A stretch of DNA of 7,141 nucleotides from contig JAGWVO010000185.1 of assembly GCA_018970845.1 (NCBI GenBank), positions 1 to 7,141 on the forward strand. The letters run 5' to 3'. Shown in pieces: positions 1 through 6,494 of the stretch. Each line of letters opens with the position of its first letter. Position 1 is the first letter of the stretch. Source of the stretch: Planctomycetota bacterium (GTDB taxonomy: Bacteria > Planctomycetota > Planctomycetia > Gemmatales > Gemmataceae). The notes below the pieces were generated by a model. That model was not told the DNA's origin. It made no database searches and worked only from the letters and a program-made list of their open reading frames with translations. A program made the translations under genes and the position numbers.

Positions 1-1217
1 TCAATGTGAATGTGCTCAATGTGGAGGAACTCGCGGTCATCAACCCGAATGTTCTGCGGGGTGTCCAGCGCGAACGGACCTTCTTCGCTCTCCAGGAATG
101 GTTTTTTGAGACGAAGATCGCCGACAGCGGACCGTATTTCGACTTCACCTCCATCCGCGCCGGCTCCCAGTACTTCAACAACGACTTTCGCGGCTTCCTC
201 TACTCCGACACCAACCGGATGGTGCGGCTTTTCGGCACCCGCTTGGCCAACCAGGACCAGTTCAACATCGTCGCCACCTTCCAGGCCGAGAAGGACACCA
301 ACAGCGGACTGAACTCGTTCGACAACAGGCAACAGAATGTCTTCTTCGCCAACTATTACAAGCAGGACTTCCTATTTCCAGGCTACACGGTGCAGGCCAG
401 CGTCGCCTACAACCACGACAACGCCACCGGGCTCATCTACGACAAGAACAGTTTCCTGGTGCGACCCGAACCGGTCGGGGTGTTCAGGCCCCACGCCATC
501 GATGTCGCGTACCTGGGCCTCGCGAGCGATGGTCACATCGGCCGCTACAACATCTCGTCGCAGTTCTACTACGCTCTGGGCCACGATACCCTCAACGCGA
601 TCGCCAACCAGGAGCAGGAGATATCGGCGGCATTCGCGGCCATCGAGGCCAGCTACGACCGCGACTACACCCGTTTCCGCACCTCGTTCCTGTGGGCCTC
701 CGGCGACCGGGATCCCAACAACAGCCATGCCACGGGGTTTGACGCCCCGTTCCCCAACGAAAATTTCGCCGGTGGCAACTTCAGCTACTGGCAGAGGCAA
801 TCGATCAAGCTCTTCGGCACGAACCTCACCAATGCCGGCAGCCTGCTTCCCGACCTCCGCACCAGCCGCATCCAGGGGCAGACGAACTTCGTGAACCCGG
901 GCCTGCTCCTGTACAACCTTGGCATCGACTTCGATGTCACGCCCAAGCTCAAGCTCATCAACAACTTCAATTTCCTCTGGTTCGAAAGCTCCGCCGTGCT
1001 CGAACAGTATGTCTACGCCGCGGGCATCGGCAACTTCATTGGCAACGACATCAGCATGGGCTGCGAGTATCGCCCGCTGCTCAGCAACAACGCCGTGATC
1101 ACATTTGGCGTCAGCACGCTCATTCCCGGGGACGGTTTCAAGTCGCTTTACAACAAGTTCCAGTCGACCGTGGATCCCCAGGTGGCGGGCTTCATCGACT
1201 TCGTGCTCCAGTACTAG
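1..1217 (+). CDS. Outer-membrane beta-barrel protein, C-terminal part (5' end outside window)
   Basis: The reading frame is open to the left edge (codon boundary at base 3) and ends at TAG 1215-1217, so about 405 C-terminal residues are visible and the true start lies upstream. The protein has no clear soluble domain. It is built of alternating polar and hydrophobic stretches rich in Asn, Phe, Tyr and Gly, such as 'FFANYYKQDFLFPGY' and 'GRYNISSQFYYAL', as expected of transmembrane beta-strands with polar loops. It ends in 'FIDFVLQY', a final strand with a terminal aromatic residue, which is the usual recognition signal for the BAM assembly machinery. It resembles alginate-export/porin-like barrels in general style, but I cannot assign a family or a substrate. 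It lies 63 nt upstream of zwf on the same strand, so co-transcription is possible. Confidence is high for a real gene, good for an outer-membrane barrel and low for any specific function. Confidence 0.8.
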   Translation, partial: NVNVLNVEELAVINPNVLRGVQRERTFFALQEWFFETKIADSGPYFDFTSIRAGSQYFNNDFRGFLYSDTNRMVRLFGTRLANQDQFNIVATFQAEKDTNSGLNSFDNRQQNVFFANYYKQDFLFPGYTVQASVAYNHDNATGLIYDKNSFLVRPEPVGVFRPHAIDVAYLGLASDGHIGRYNISSQFYYALGHDTLNAIANQEQEISAAFAAIEASYDRDYTRFRTSFLWASGDRDPNNSHATGFDAPFPNENFAGGNFSYWQRQSIKLFGTNLTNAGSLLPDLRTSRIQGQTNFVNPGLLLYNLGIDFDVTPKLKLINNFNFLWFESSAVLEQYVYAAGIGNFIGNDISMGCEYRPLLSNNAVITFGVSTLIPGDGFKSLYNKFQSTVDPQVAGFIDFVLQY

Positions 1218-1246
1218 CCTGCTGCTGGCGCCGGTTTCACTAAAAC

Positions 1247-1277
1247 AATCCCTGCTTCGCACTCCAAGCAAGGGGTT
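1247..1277 (+). promoter_or_regulatory. Stem-loop overlapping the zwf ribosome-binding site
   Basis: Bases 1247-1257 pair with 1266-1277 as AA-U-CCC-UGCUU against AAGCA-(A)-GGG-G-UU. This gives 11 pairs, one of them a U-G wobble, with a single bulged A at 1271 and an 8-nt loop (1258-1265). The 3' arm contains AGGGG (1271-1275), the only plausible Shine-Dalgarno element for the ATG at 1281, at 5-nt spacing. No T-run follows the stem, so it does not look like an intrinsic terminator for the upstream barrel gene. The pairing is seen directly; a role in masking the RBS is inferred. Chance pairing in GC-rich DNA cannot be excluded. Confidence 0.4.
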
Positions 1278-1280
1278 CCC

Positions 1281-3191
1281 ATGCCATCGACAGCCAATTC
1301 CGAAACACCCGTCGCCGAACCATGCCTCATGCTGCTTTTCGGGGCCTCAGGCGACCTTTCCAAGCGTCTTCTCACTCCGGCCCTCTACAACCTCACATGC
1401 GACGGCCTGCTTCCCGAACAGTTCGCGATCATCGGCATGTCGATGGATCCGCTCGATGATGGCTCTTTCCGCGACCGGATGGATGCCGACATCCGCAAGT
1501 TCAGCACCAGGAAGGAATTCGACAAGGAGAAGTGGGACTGGCTCAAGGGCCGCCTGCATTACATGCCTGGCAATTTCGGCGAACCTGCCGATTTCAAGGC
1601 TCTCCTGGCCCGGTGCCGGGAACTCGATGAAAAATTCGGAACCAAGGGCAACCTGCTGGTTTATTTCGCCATCTCGCCGACCCTCTTCAACCTGGTTTCC
1701 ACCCAGTTGGACGAGGCGGGCTTCAAGGAAAGGCCGGGTTGGTTGCGCATCATCGTGGAAAAGCCGTTCGGCACCGACCTGGCCAGCGCCAAGGACCTAA
1801 GTCAGCAGCTGCTATCCCGTTGGCGAGAAAAGCAGATTTACCGCATCGACCATTACCTGGGCAAGGAAACCGTCCAGAACCTGCTCGCGTTCCGCTTCGC
1901 CAACGGCATCTTTGAACCGCTCTGGAACAAGAACCACATCGACCACATCCAGTTCTCGGTGCTCGAGACGGTCGGCGCCGAGGGCCGCGGTGGTTACTAC
2001 GACAAGTCGGGTGTTGTTCGGGACATGATCCAGAACCACATGTTCCAGATGCTCGCCTACCTCTGCATGGAACCACCCGCCTCATTCGACGCCGACGCCA
2101 TCCGAAACGAGAAGGGCAAGCTGGTTCAGGCGCTTCGCGTCATCCGCGACGACGAGGTTCCCGAGTACGGTGTCCATGCCCAATACGGTCCGGGCAGGAA
2201 GGCCGATGGCAGCCCGGCGATCGCCTACCGCGCCGAGCCCCAGGTGAACCCGAAATCCCTCACGGAAACCTTTGCCGCGATGCGCCTGCACATCGACAAC
2301 TGGCGCTGGGAGGGCGTTCCCATCTACCTGCGATCGGGCAAGGCGCTTTGGAAGCGCGGCACGGAGATCGTGGTGCAGTTCAGGAAGGCGCCCCAGGTGA
2401 TTTTCCGCGACACGCCCTCGGCCCGGCTCATTGACAACAACCAGCTTGTCTTCCACATCCAGCCCGACCAGGCGGTGGAGTTCCGGGTTCAGGCCAAGAA
2501 GCCCGGCCCCAACCTCGTGCTCCAGAAGGTGGACATGAGGTTTGATTACAGCGAATCGTTCGAAGCCGCCAGGGCCACCGGCTACGAGGTGCTTCTCTAC
2601 AGCGCCATGCTGGGCGACGCCACCCTGTTCTCCCGCACCGACTTTGTCGAGGCGGCATGGCGCGTCGTGCAGCCCTTCCTCGACTACTGGAAGGCTTCGG
2701 CGCCGGAATCGATGCCGACCTACCCGGCTGGCACCTGGGGACCCAGCGAGGCCTACGACCTGCTCGAGAAGGACGGCAGGCGCTGGCATGAGGTGGTGAA
2801 CCGCGAGGTGCTCGCGCGCGTGCCCGATCTTTCCGGAGCCCCGGAAACCTTCCTGCACAACCTGTCGCTCATGCTTGAGCCGAATGCCGTGGCACCCGGT
2901 GACATCATCATCCGCAAGGGAGACATGGGCACCGAGATGTATTACATCTGCCGCGGCGAGGTCGAGATTCTCGACGCCAAGGGGAACGCGGTGGCCAGGC
3001 TTGGCGAGGGGAACAGCTTCGGCGAGGTCGGACTGCTGCTCGACATGCCGCGGACGGCGACGGTGCGCGCCGCGGTGAATTGCGACCTGTTCATCCTGCG
3101 CAGGGAGTCATTCCGCAGGGCCTTGCGCGATTTTCCCGAATTGCAGTCCACGCTGATGGAACGCGCCCGCAAGCGCGCCGGGCTGGATTAG
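1281..3191 (+). CDS. zwf: Glucose-6-phosphate 1-dehydrogenase fused to a C-terminal cyclic-nucleotide-binding domain
   Basis: This cytoplasmic enzyme oxidises glucose-6-phosphate to 6-phosphogluconolactone with NAD(P)+, the first step of the oxidative pentose phosphate or Entner-Doudoroff route. The 636 residues start at ATG 1281. Residues 1-505 are a complete G6PDH: coenzyme fingerprint GASGDL at 21-26, EKPFG at 160-164, the substrate signature RIDHYLGKE at 188-196 and RDMIQNH at 247-253. By homology with characterised G6PDHs, D190 and H253 would be the catalytic dyad, with H191 and K195 contacting the substrate. The family's usual ending, AGTWGP followed by LLEKDGRRW, lies at 483-502. Typical G6PDHs of about 490-510 residues stop there. 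Here the frame continues through a helix (about 507-533) into a canonical cyclic-nucleotide-binding beta-roll. The fusion is one uninterrupted frame with similar codon use throughout. The stop overlaps that of the convergent MFS gene by 4 bp. No 6-phosphogluconolactonase or gnd gene is adjacent. Confidence 0.96.
   Translation: MPSTANSETPVAEPCLMLLFGASGDLSKRLLTPALYNLTCDGLLPEQFAIIGMSMDPLDDGSFRDRMDADIRKFSTRKEFDKEKWDWLKGRLHYMPGNFGEPADFKALLARCRELDEKFGTKGNLLVYFAISPTLFNLVSTQLDEAGFKERPGWLRIIVEKPFGTDLASAKDLSQQLLSRWREKQIYRIDHYLGKETVQNLLAFRFANGIFEPLWNKNHIDHIQFSVLETVGAEGRGGYYDKSGVVRDMIQNHMFQMLAYLCMEPPASFDADAIRNEKGKLVQALRVIRDDEVPEYGVHAQYGPGRKADGSPAIAYRAEPQVNPKSLTETFAAMRLHIDNWRWEGVPIYLRSGKALWKRGTEIVVQFRKAPQVIFRDTPSARLIDNNQLVFHIQPDQAVEFRVQAKKPGPNLVLQKVDMRFDYSESFEAARATGYEVLLYSAMLGDATLFSRTDFVEAAWRVVQPFLDYWKASAPESMPTYPAGTWGPSEAYDLLEKDGRRWHEVVNREVLARVPDLSGAPETFLHNLSLMLEPNAVAPGDIIIRKGDMGTEMYYICRGEVEILDAKGNAVARLGEGNSFGEVGLLLDMPRTATVRAAVNCDLFILRRESFRRALRDFPELQSTLMERARKRAGLD
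2799..3176 (+). other. cNMP-binding (CAP_ED-type) domain of the zwf fusion
   Basis: This segment covers about residues 507-632 of the G6PDH fusion. It reads in the order known from cyclic-nucleotide-binding domains of ion channels and protein kinases. There is an N-terminal helix with 'FLHNLSLMLEP' (524-534), then 'PGDIIIRKGDMGTEMYYI' (539-556), then 'RGEVEIL' (558-564), and then the phosphate-binding cassette FGEVGLLLDMPRTA (580-593). A closing 'CDLFILRRESFRRALRDFPEL' segment (601-621) leads into a short basic helix. In the family, the cassette Glu (here E582) binds the ribose 2'-OH and the Arg (R591) binds the cyclic phosphate; both are present. The residue after the Arg is Thr (T592), which is found in cGMP-binding kinases and in HCN/CNG channels, so cAMP versus cGMP preference cannot be read from it. 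No DNA-binding helix-turn-helix follows, so this is not a CRP-type regulator. Confidence 0.93.
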
Positions 3192-4420
3192 GCTTGCGCG
3201 CGCGCGGACTCCCGCGGCCATAGCGCGCAGATCACAAGGGCGCCGATGATCGGCAGCGAGGCCGCCAGCGCGAAGGCCAGGTCATAGTTTTTTGTCCGGT
3301 CGATGAACGCCCCGAACAGATAGTGGAAGGGCGACGAAATCACCCAGATCATCAGGTTCATGATCCCCGTCACCTTGCCTTGGTGGCGCGCCGACAACTC
3401 CTGGCTGAACGCGTAGAAGCACGGGTGGATTCCGAGCAGGCCGGCGCCCACCAGCAGCATGGCTGCGAAAAGGGCCGGTCCGCTGGGGATCCACGGGATG
3501 AGGATGGCGATTCCCGCCAGCGCCGCGCATGCCGCCGTGGTCAGCTTGCGCGCCATGGTGGCGGAATACCCGATTCGGAACAGGTACGCCGTCGCGAATC
3601 CGGCGGTCAGGCACCCGGCATCGGTCGCGATGTGATAGGCGAAATTGAAGTCAAGCATGTCCGATTCGGAGTATCCGCGCCCTTCCTTGAGGAACAGGGG
3701 AAGCCAGGCGCGGAAGAGTTGCCAGGCGATCGTGATCGCCAGTCCCATGATCGCCACGGTGACGAACCCGCGCGACCGCAGCATCGCGAGGAACGAAACT
3801 TGCGGATCGCCCGCATGGGAGTCCTTGATTGGCGCCAACTCGTCACCCCGAATGAGCGCGAACCAGATGCCGACCCACCCGATACCGATTCCCCCAATCC
3901 AGAGGAACGAGGTCCTCCAGCTTTCCTTGTCGTCCGTCAGCATCAACTTGATGATGAGGGGGGTGAGGATCGCGCCGATGGCCGTGCCGCTTTGGAGCAC
4001 GCTGTTGCCCAGGGTTCGGCGATCAGCCGGCACAAGGCGCTGGGTTGTCTTGAGAGCGCACGGCCAGTGTCCCGCCTCGAAGAAGCCAAGCAGCAACCGG
4101 CAGGCCAGCAACTCACCGTACCCGCGCACCAACCCCGTCGCGAAGCCCACCACCGACCATGCCACAAGCACGGCCGGATAAAGCCAGCGTATGTTGACGC
4201 GGTCGGCCAGCATTCCGAAGGCGATGGAACCCACGGCAAACGCGAGGCCGAACACCACTTCGAGCAAACCGTACTCAGCCTTGCTGAGGCTGAAGGCTTC
4301 GATGATCCTCGGCGAAAGGTTCGACAGGGTTTGGCGGTCCATGTAGTTGAGGGCGCTGGCCAAAAGCAGCACCCCGCACACGGTCCAGACCCAGGCGGCT
4401 TGGTTGGTGTTGGATTTCAT
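3188..4420 (-). CDS. MFS transporter, anion:cation symporter type (hexuronate/galactonate-like)
   Basis: This is an inner-membrane permease of 410 residues with about 12 hydrophobic segments, the normal major facilitator size. Near the N terminus, 'NYMDRQTLS' (25-33) follows the first membrane segment, as in ExuT/galactonate-type members of the ACS family. The MFS loop motif is GMLADRVNIR (69-78). 'CRLLLGFFEAG' and 'WPCALKTTQR' (107-128) and 'GNSVLQSGTAIGAI' (138-151) are also typical of hexuronate/sugar-acid permeases. I therefore predict proton-coupled import of a sugar acid or similar organic anion; the exact substrate is not readable. The start at ATG 4420 was chosen because the family homology begins with its short polar N terminus. 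The frame stays open upstream to 4534, but that extension is Pro/Arg-rich and unlike the family. No strong Shine-Dalgarno precedes 4420. The gene follows the TRIC-like gene on the same strand after 133 nt and converges on zwf. Confidence 0.92.
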   Translation of the reverse strand: MKSNTNQAAWVWTVCGVLLLASALNYMDRQTLSNLSPRIIEAFSLSKAEYGLLEVVFGLAFAVGSIAFGMLADRVNIRWLYPAVLVAWSVVGFATGLVRGYGELLACRLLLGFFEAGHWPCALKTTQRLVPADRRTLGNSVLQSGTAIGAILTPLIIKLMLTDDKESWRTSFLWIGGIGIGWVGIWFALIRGDELAPIKDSHAGDPQVSFLAMLRSRGFVTVAIMGLAITIAWQLFRAWLPLFLKEGRGYSESDMLDFNFAYHIATDAGCLTAGFATAYLFRIGYSATMARKLTTAACAALAGIAILIPWIPSGPALFAAMLLVGAGLLGIHPCFYAFSQELSARHQGKVTGIMNLMIWVISSPFHYLFGAFIDRTKNYDLAFALAASLPIIGALVICALWPRESARAQA

Positions 4421-4553
4421 GCGGGCTGTCCGGTGGAAGGATGCGTGAGGGGCCGGAATGCCGCGACGAATCCCAAGACAGATTAATCCAAAGGTGTTCG
4501 GCATCCAAGCGAGGGCGGCGGGAAGGCGCTTCAACGGCCCTTCGATCGGCCGC

Positions 4554-5186
4554 TCAGCCGTCGTGCCCGCCCCCGGAACGCAGGTTGGGCAACCGCCAGC
4601 GGTTCCAGATGGCGGCCAGCCTCAGGCCGAAAACCAGGGCCACGGACGACAGCGCCGCCGTGGATGCGGAGGCCAGTCCCGCCAGAACGATATACAAGAC
4701 CGATCCGGCCAGTGATGCCGTGGCGTACAGGTAAATTTCCTGGCGGAACACCATTGGAATCTCACCCAGCATCATGTCGCGGATGATGCCGCCGGCGGTT
4801 CCGGTGAGCACTCCCATGGTGACGGCGATGGCGGGGGAGAAGCCCGCGGCAAGCGTCTTTTCCGTGCCGATCATCGTCACCAGCGCCAGGCTTCCTGCAT
4901 CCGCCCATTGGAGGAGGCTTCCGGCGAGCGGGGGCACTCCGATCAGCAATCCCTCAAGGAGGAAGGTGGCGACGGCGCAGGCAAATGCCGTCAGCAAAAA
5001 CCATGGGTCCCCCACCCAAAACACAGGACGAAGGTCGAGGACCACATCGCGTATGGTGCCTCCACCCAGTGCCGTGACGAGTCCCAGGACCACCACGCCA
5101 AACAGGTCGATCCGCTTGCCGCGCGCCGCGAGCACGCCCGAAATGGCCGCGACGGCTATGGCCGCATGTTCAAGGAAATACAGCAT
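4554..5186 (-). CDS. Trimeric intracellular cation (TRIC) channel family protein, UPF0126
   Basis: This inner-membrane protein of 210 residues has about seven hydrophobic segments. It shows the internal duplication that defines the family: residues 27-64 and 117-153 are two copies of a helix, then GG(G/I)xIRD, then a short amphipathic stretch. The two signatures are GGGTIRD (41-47) and GGIIRD (132-137), each followed by a Met/Val-Leu turn. Prokaryotic TRIC homologues form homotrimeric monovalent-cation channels; the E. coli relatives YicG and YadS are poorly understood. The usual length is about 200-215 residues, so the gene looks complete. The ATG at 5186 is supported by AGGA (5194-5197 on the minus strand) with a 7-nt spacer. 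It is the first gene of a possible two-gene minus-strand unit with the MFS transporter. The 133-nt gap between them (4421-4553) shows no clear terminator or promoter, so the operon is possible but unproven. Confidence 0.94.
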   Translation of the reverse strand: MLYFLEHAAIAVAAISGVLAARGKRIDLFGVVVLGLVTALGGGTIRDVVLDLRPVFWVGDPWFLLTAFACAVATFLLEGLLIGVPPLAGSLLQWADAGSLALVTMIGTEKTLAAGFSPAIAVTMGVLTGTAGGIIRDMMLGEIPMVFRQEIYLYATASLAGSVLYIVLAGLASASTAALSSVALVFGLRLAAIWNRWRLPNLRSGGGHDG

Positions 5187-5194
5187 GCCCGAAT

Positions 5195-5206
5195 CCTGAG
5201 ATCAGG
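5195..5206. promoter_or_regulatory. Short palindrome over the Shine-Dalgarno of the TRIC-like gene
   Basis: CCTGA (5195-5199) and TCAGG (5202-5206) form a perfect inverted repeat separated by GA, 9 nt upstream of the minus-strand start at 5186. On that strand the repeat includes most of the AGGA ribosome-binding site (5194-5197). It could be a small operator or a weak RNA hairpin. At 5 bp per arm it may equally be chance. Confidence 0.2.
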
Positions 5207-5322
5207 TCATGGTATCGACAAAACCACGGAAGAAACGACCCCTTCCTTCGGCAGCGAAGTTGCCGTTCCTTGCTTTTCGGGAGCCATGAAGGTGATTGCA
5301 CATCGTTAACGGGAGGTCGGGC

Positions 5323-5347
5323 GGAGGGTACCATGGATTATCTGTGA
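5323..5347 (+). promoter_or_regulatory. Strong Shine-Dalgarno with a 4-codon leader ORF ahead of the esterase
   Basis: GGAGGG (5323-5328) lies 4 nt before ATG 5333, which opens a frame of Met-Asp-Tyr-Leu and then TGA (5345-5347). This is a better ribosome-binding site than the one assigned to the esterase start 17 nt after that TGA. The mini-ORF is in a different frame from the esterase. It could be a minimal leader ORF, or the remnant of a longer N terminus if an indel occurred here. The sequence alone does not decide this. Confidence 0.25.
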
Positions 5348-5364
5348 GTCCACGGAGATTCAAC

Positions 5365-6270
5365 ATGATGCTCTTGATGGTTTCCTTCCATCTTGCGTGC
5401 GCCGCCGCTCCCTTGGGGCCTGGAGACCATGTCCGCGTGGTGGCGGTGGGTGAATTGAAGCGAACCTACCTTGTTCATGTTCCGAGGCAATACGATCCCG
5501 CCAAGCCGACACCGCTCATCCTCGCCTTCCATGGTGGCGGAGCCAATCCCGACAACATGGTCGCGTTCAGCGGACTCAGCGCCAAGTCCGATGAAGCCGG
5601 CTTCATCGTCGCCTACCCGTCGGGGAGCGGCAGGCTCGAAAAGCTGCTGACATTCAATGGAGGCAACTGCTGCGGCTACGCGGTGGGCAACAAGATCGAC
5701 GATGTCGAATTCACCCGCCGGTTGCTCGATGACCTCGCCAAGGATGTCAGGATCGACCCGAAGCGGGTTTATGCCACCGGAATGTCCAATGGCGCGATCA
5801 TGTCGTACAGGCTGGCTTCGGAACTTTCCGACCGCATCGCCGCCATCGCTCCGGTGAGCGGACCCATGGGAACGCCTACCTGCAAGCCGGGCAGGCCGGT
5901 CCCGGTGATCCATTTCCATGGGACCGATGACGAAAACGCCCCATTCAAGGGCGGCAAGGGAAAGGGGGCCTCAGGCACCGATTTTTATTCGGTGGAACAT
6001 TCGATTCAGGAATGGGTCCGGGCCAATGGATGTTCCCGTGAACCGGCCGTGGTGAAACTGCCCATCAAGGTCAATGATGGCACTTCGGTGATCCGCAAAA
6101 CCTATGGTTTGGGAAAGCAAGGTTCGGAAGTTGTCTTGGTCATGATCGAAGGTGGTGGTCATACCTGGCCCGGTCGGGATCCCCGGCTCAGGTCGCTGGG
6201 AAAGTCCACGAAGAACATCTCGGCCAACGACCTCATGTGGGATTTCTTCATCAGGCATCCCATGAAGTGA
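5365..6270 (+). CDS. Exported esterase of the PHB depolymerase / feruloyl esterase (LpqC-like) family
   Basis: This is a secreted or periplasmic alpha/beta-hydrolase, 301 residues from ATG 5365. The start was chosen for GGAG at 5354-5357 with a 7-nt spacer and because a short hydrophobic signal peptide (MMLLMVSFHLACAAA) begins there. An upstream GTG at 5344 in the same frame would add a basic n-region (SPRRFN) and remains possible. The oxyanion-hole motif HGGG is at 56-59. 'GNCCGYA' (100-106), followed by 'IDDVEF', is a hallmark of this esterase family. The nucleophile elbow is GMSNG with Ser141. The acid is probably Asp189 in HGTDDENAP, and the His is His266 in GGGHTWPG. All triad members are present, so the enzyme should be active. 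Relatives hydrolyse polyhydroxyalkanoates, feruloyl or acetyl esters of plant polysaccharides, or small esters; the substrate cannot be chosen here. It is divergent from the TRIC-like gene and precedes another exported hydrolase. Confidence 0.9.
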   Translation: MMLLMVSFHLACAAAPLGPGDHVRVVAVGELKRTYLVHVPRQYDPAKPTPLILAFHGGGANPDNMVAFSGLSAKSDEAGFIVAYPSGSGRLEKLLTFNGGNCCGYAVGNKIDDVEFTRRLLDDLAKDVRIDPKRVYATGMSNGAIMSYRLASELSDRIAAIAPVSGPMGTPTCKPGRPVPVIHFHGTDDENAPFKGGKGKGASGTDFYSVEHSIQEWVRANGCSREPAVVKLPIKVNDGTSVIRKTYGLGKQGSEVVLVMIEGGGHTWPGRDPRLRSLGKSTKNISANDLMWDFFIRHPMK

Positions 6271-6390
6271 CCCGCGCAAGCTGTTCATTGGCCGCATCGC
6301 CAGGCCCGCTGATGCGCGGTAGGGCCACGGTCGGACCGGGCCAGCAGGTATCGGACGCCGTTGCCGTGCCAATGAGCGGCTCACGAGACA

Positions 6391-6426
6391 GAAGGCGATG
6401 GTTGGTTTCCCACCCTGACAGCCTTC
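6391..6426. other. Imperfect stem-loop in the intergenic region
   Basis: GAAGGC (6391-6396) pairs perfectly with GCCTTC (6421-6426). Inside it, 6400-6405 pairs with 6409-6414 with one mismatch and a TTT loop. No T-run follows on either strand, so it is not a standard intrinsic terminator. It could still mark the end of the esterase transcript or the leader of the next gene. A second small repeat, GCCAA (6452-6456) with TTGGC (6463-6467), lies 28 nt before the next start. The rest of 6271-6494 holds no convincing gene or promoter. Confidence 0.25.
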
Positions 6427-6494
6427 GCCCGTGTTGCCGACAATAGCGCATGCCAAACCGGCTTGGCGGCTTCTCACTTTCGGGAGCAAGGAAC

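Noticed and set aside
372..1271. 299-codon minus-strand open frame antisense to the barrel gene
   Set aside because: It lies opposite a clear coding frame, has low-complexity Val/Glu/Gly-rich composition without a recognisable motif, and is expected from codon bias in GC-rich DNA.
2082..2858. 258-codon minus-strand open frame antisense to zwf
   Set aside because: It is fully opposite conserved G6PDH coding sequence and has no family motif.
3323..4486. 387-codon plus-strand open frame antisense to the MFS gene
   Set aside because: The translation is Arg/Gly/His-rich and highly polar, with no motif. The opposite strand is an unmistakable 12-segment transporter.
4421..4534. N-terminal extension of the MFS protein in the same frame
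   Set aside because: The Pro/Arg-rich extension is unlike the family, and homology starts at the Met encoded at 4418-4420.
4535..4552. Hairpin CGGCC/GGCCG downstream of the TRIC-like gene as a terminator
   Set aside because: It has only five pairs, an 8-nt loop and no T-run on the minus strand, so it does not meet the pattern of an intrinsic terminator.
5246..5265. Overlapping small inverted repeats (CTTCG/CGAAG and CGGCA/TGCCG) in the divergent intergenic region
   Set aside because: The arms are only 5 bp, the two pairings exclude each other, and no -35/-10 pair could be placed around them. An operator cannot be supported.
5187..5364. CRP-like cAMP-dependent operator (TGTGA-N6-TCACA) in the divergent region
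   Set aside because: I looked for it because of the cNMP domain. TGTGA occurs at 5343-5347 but is not followed by a matching half-site.
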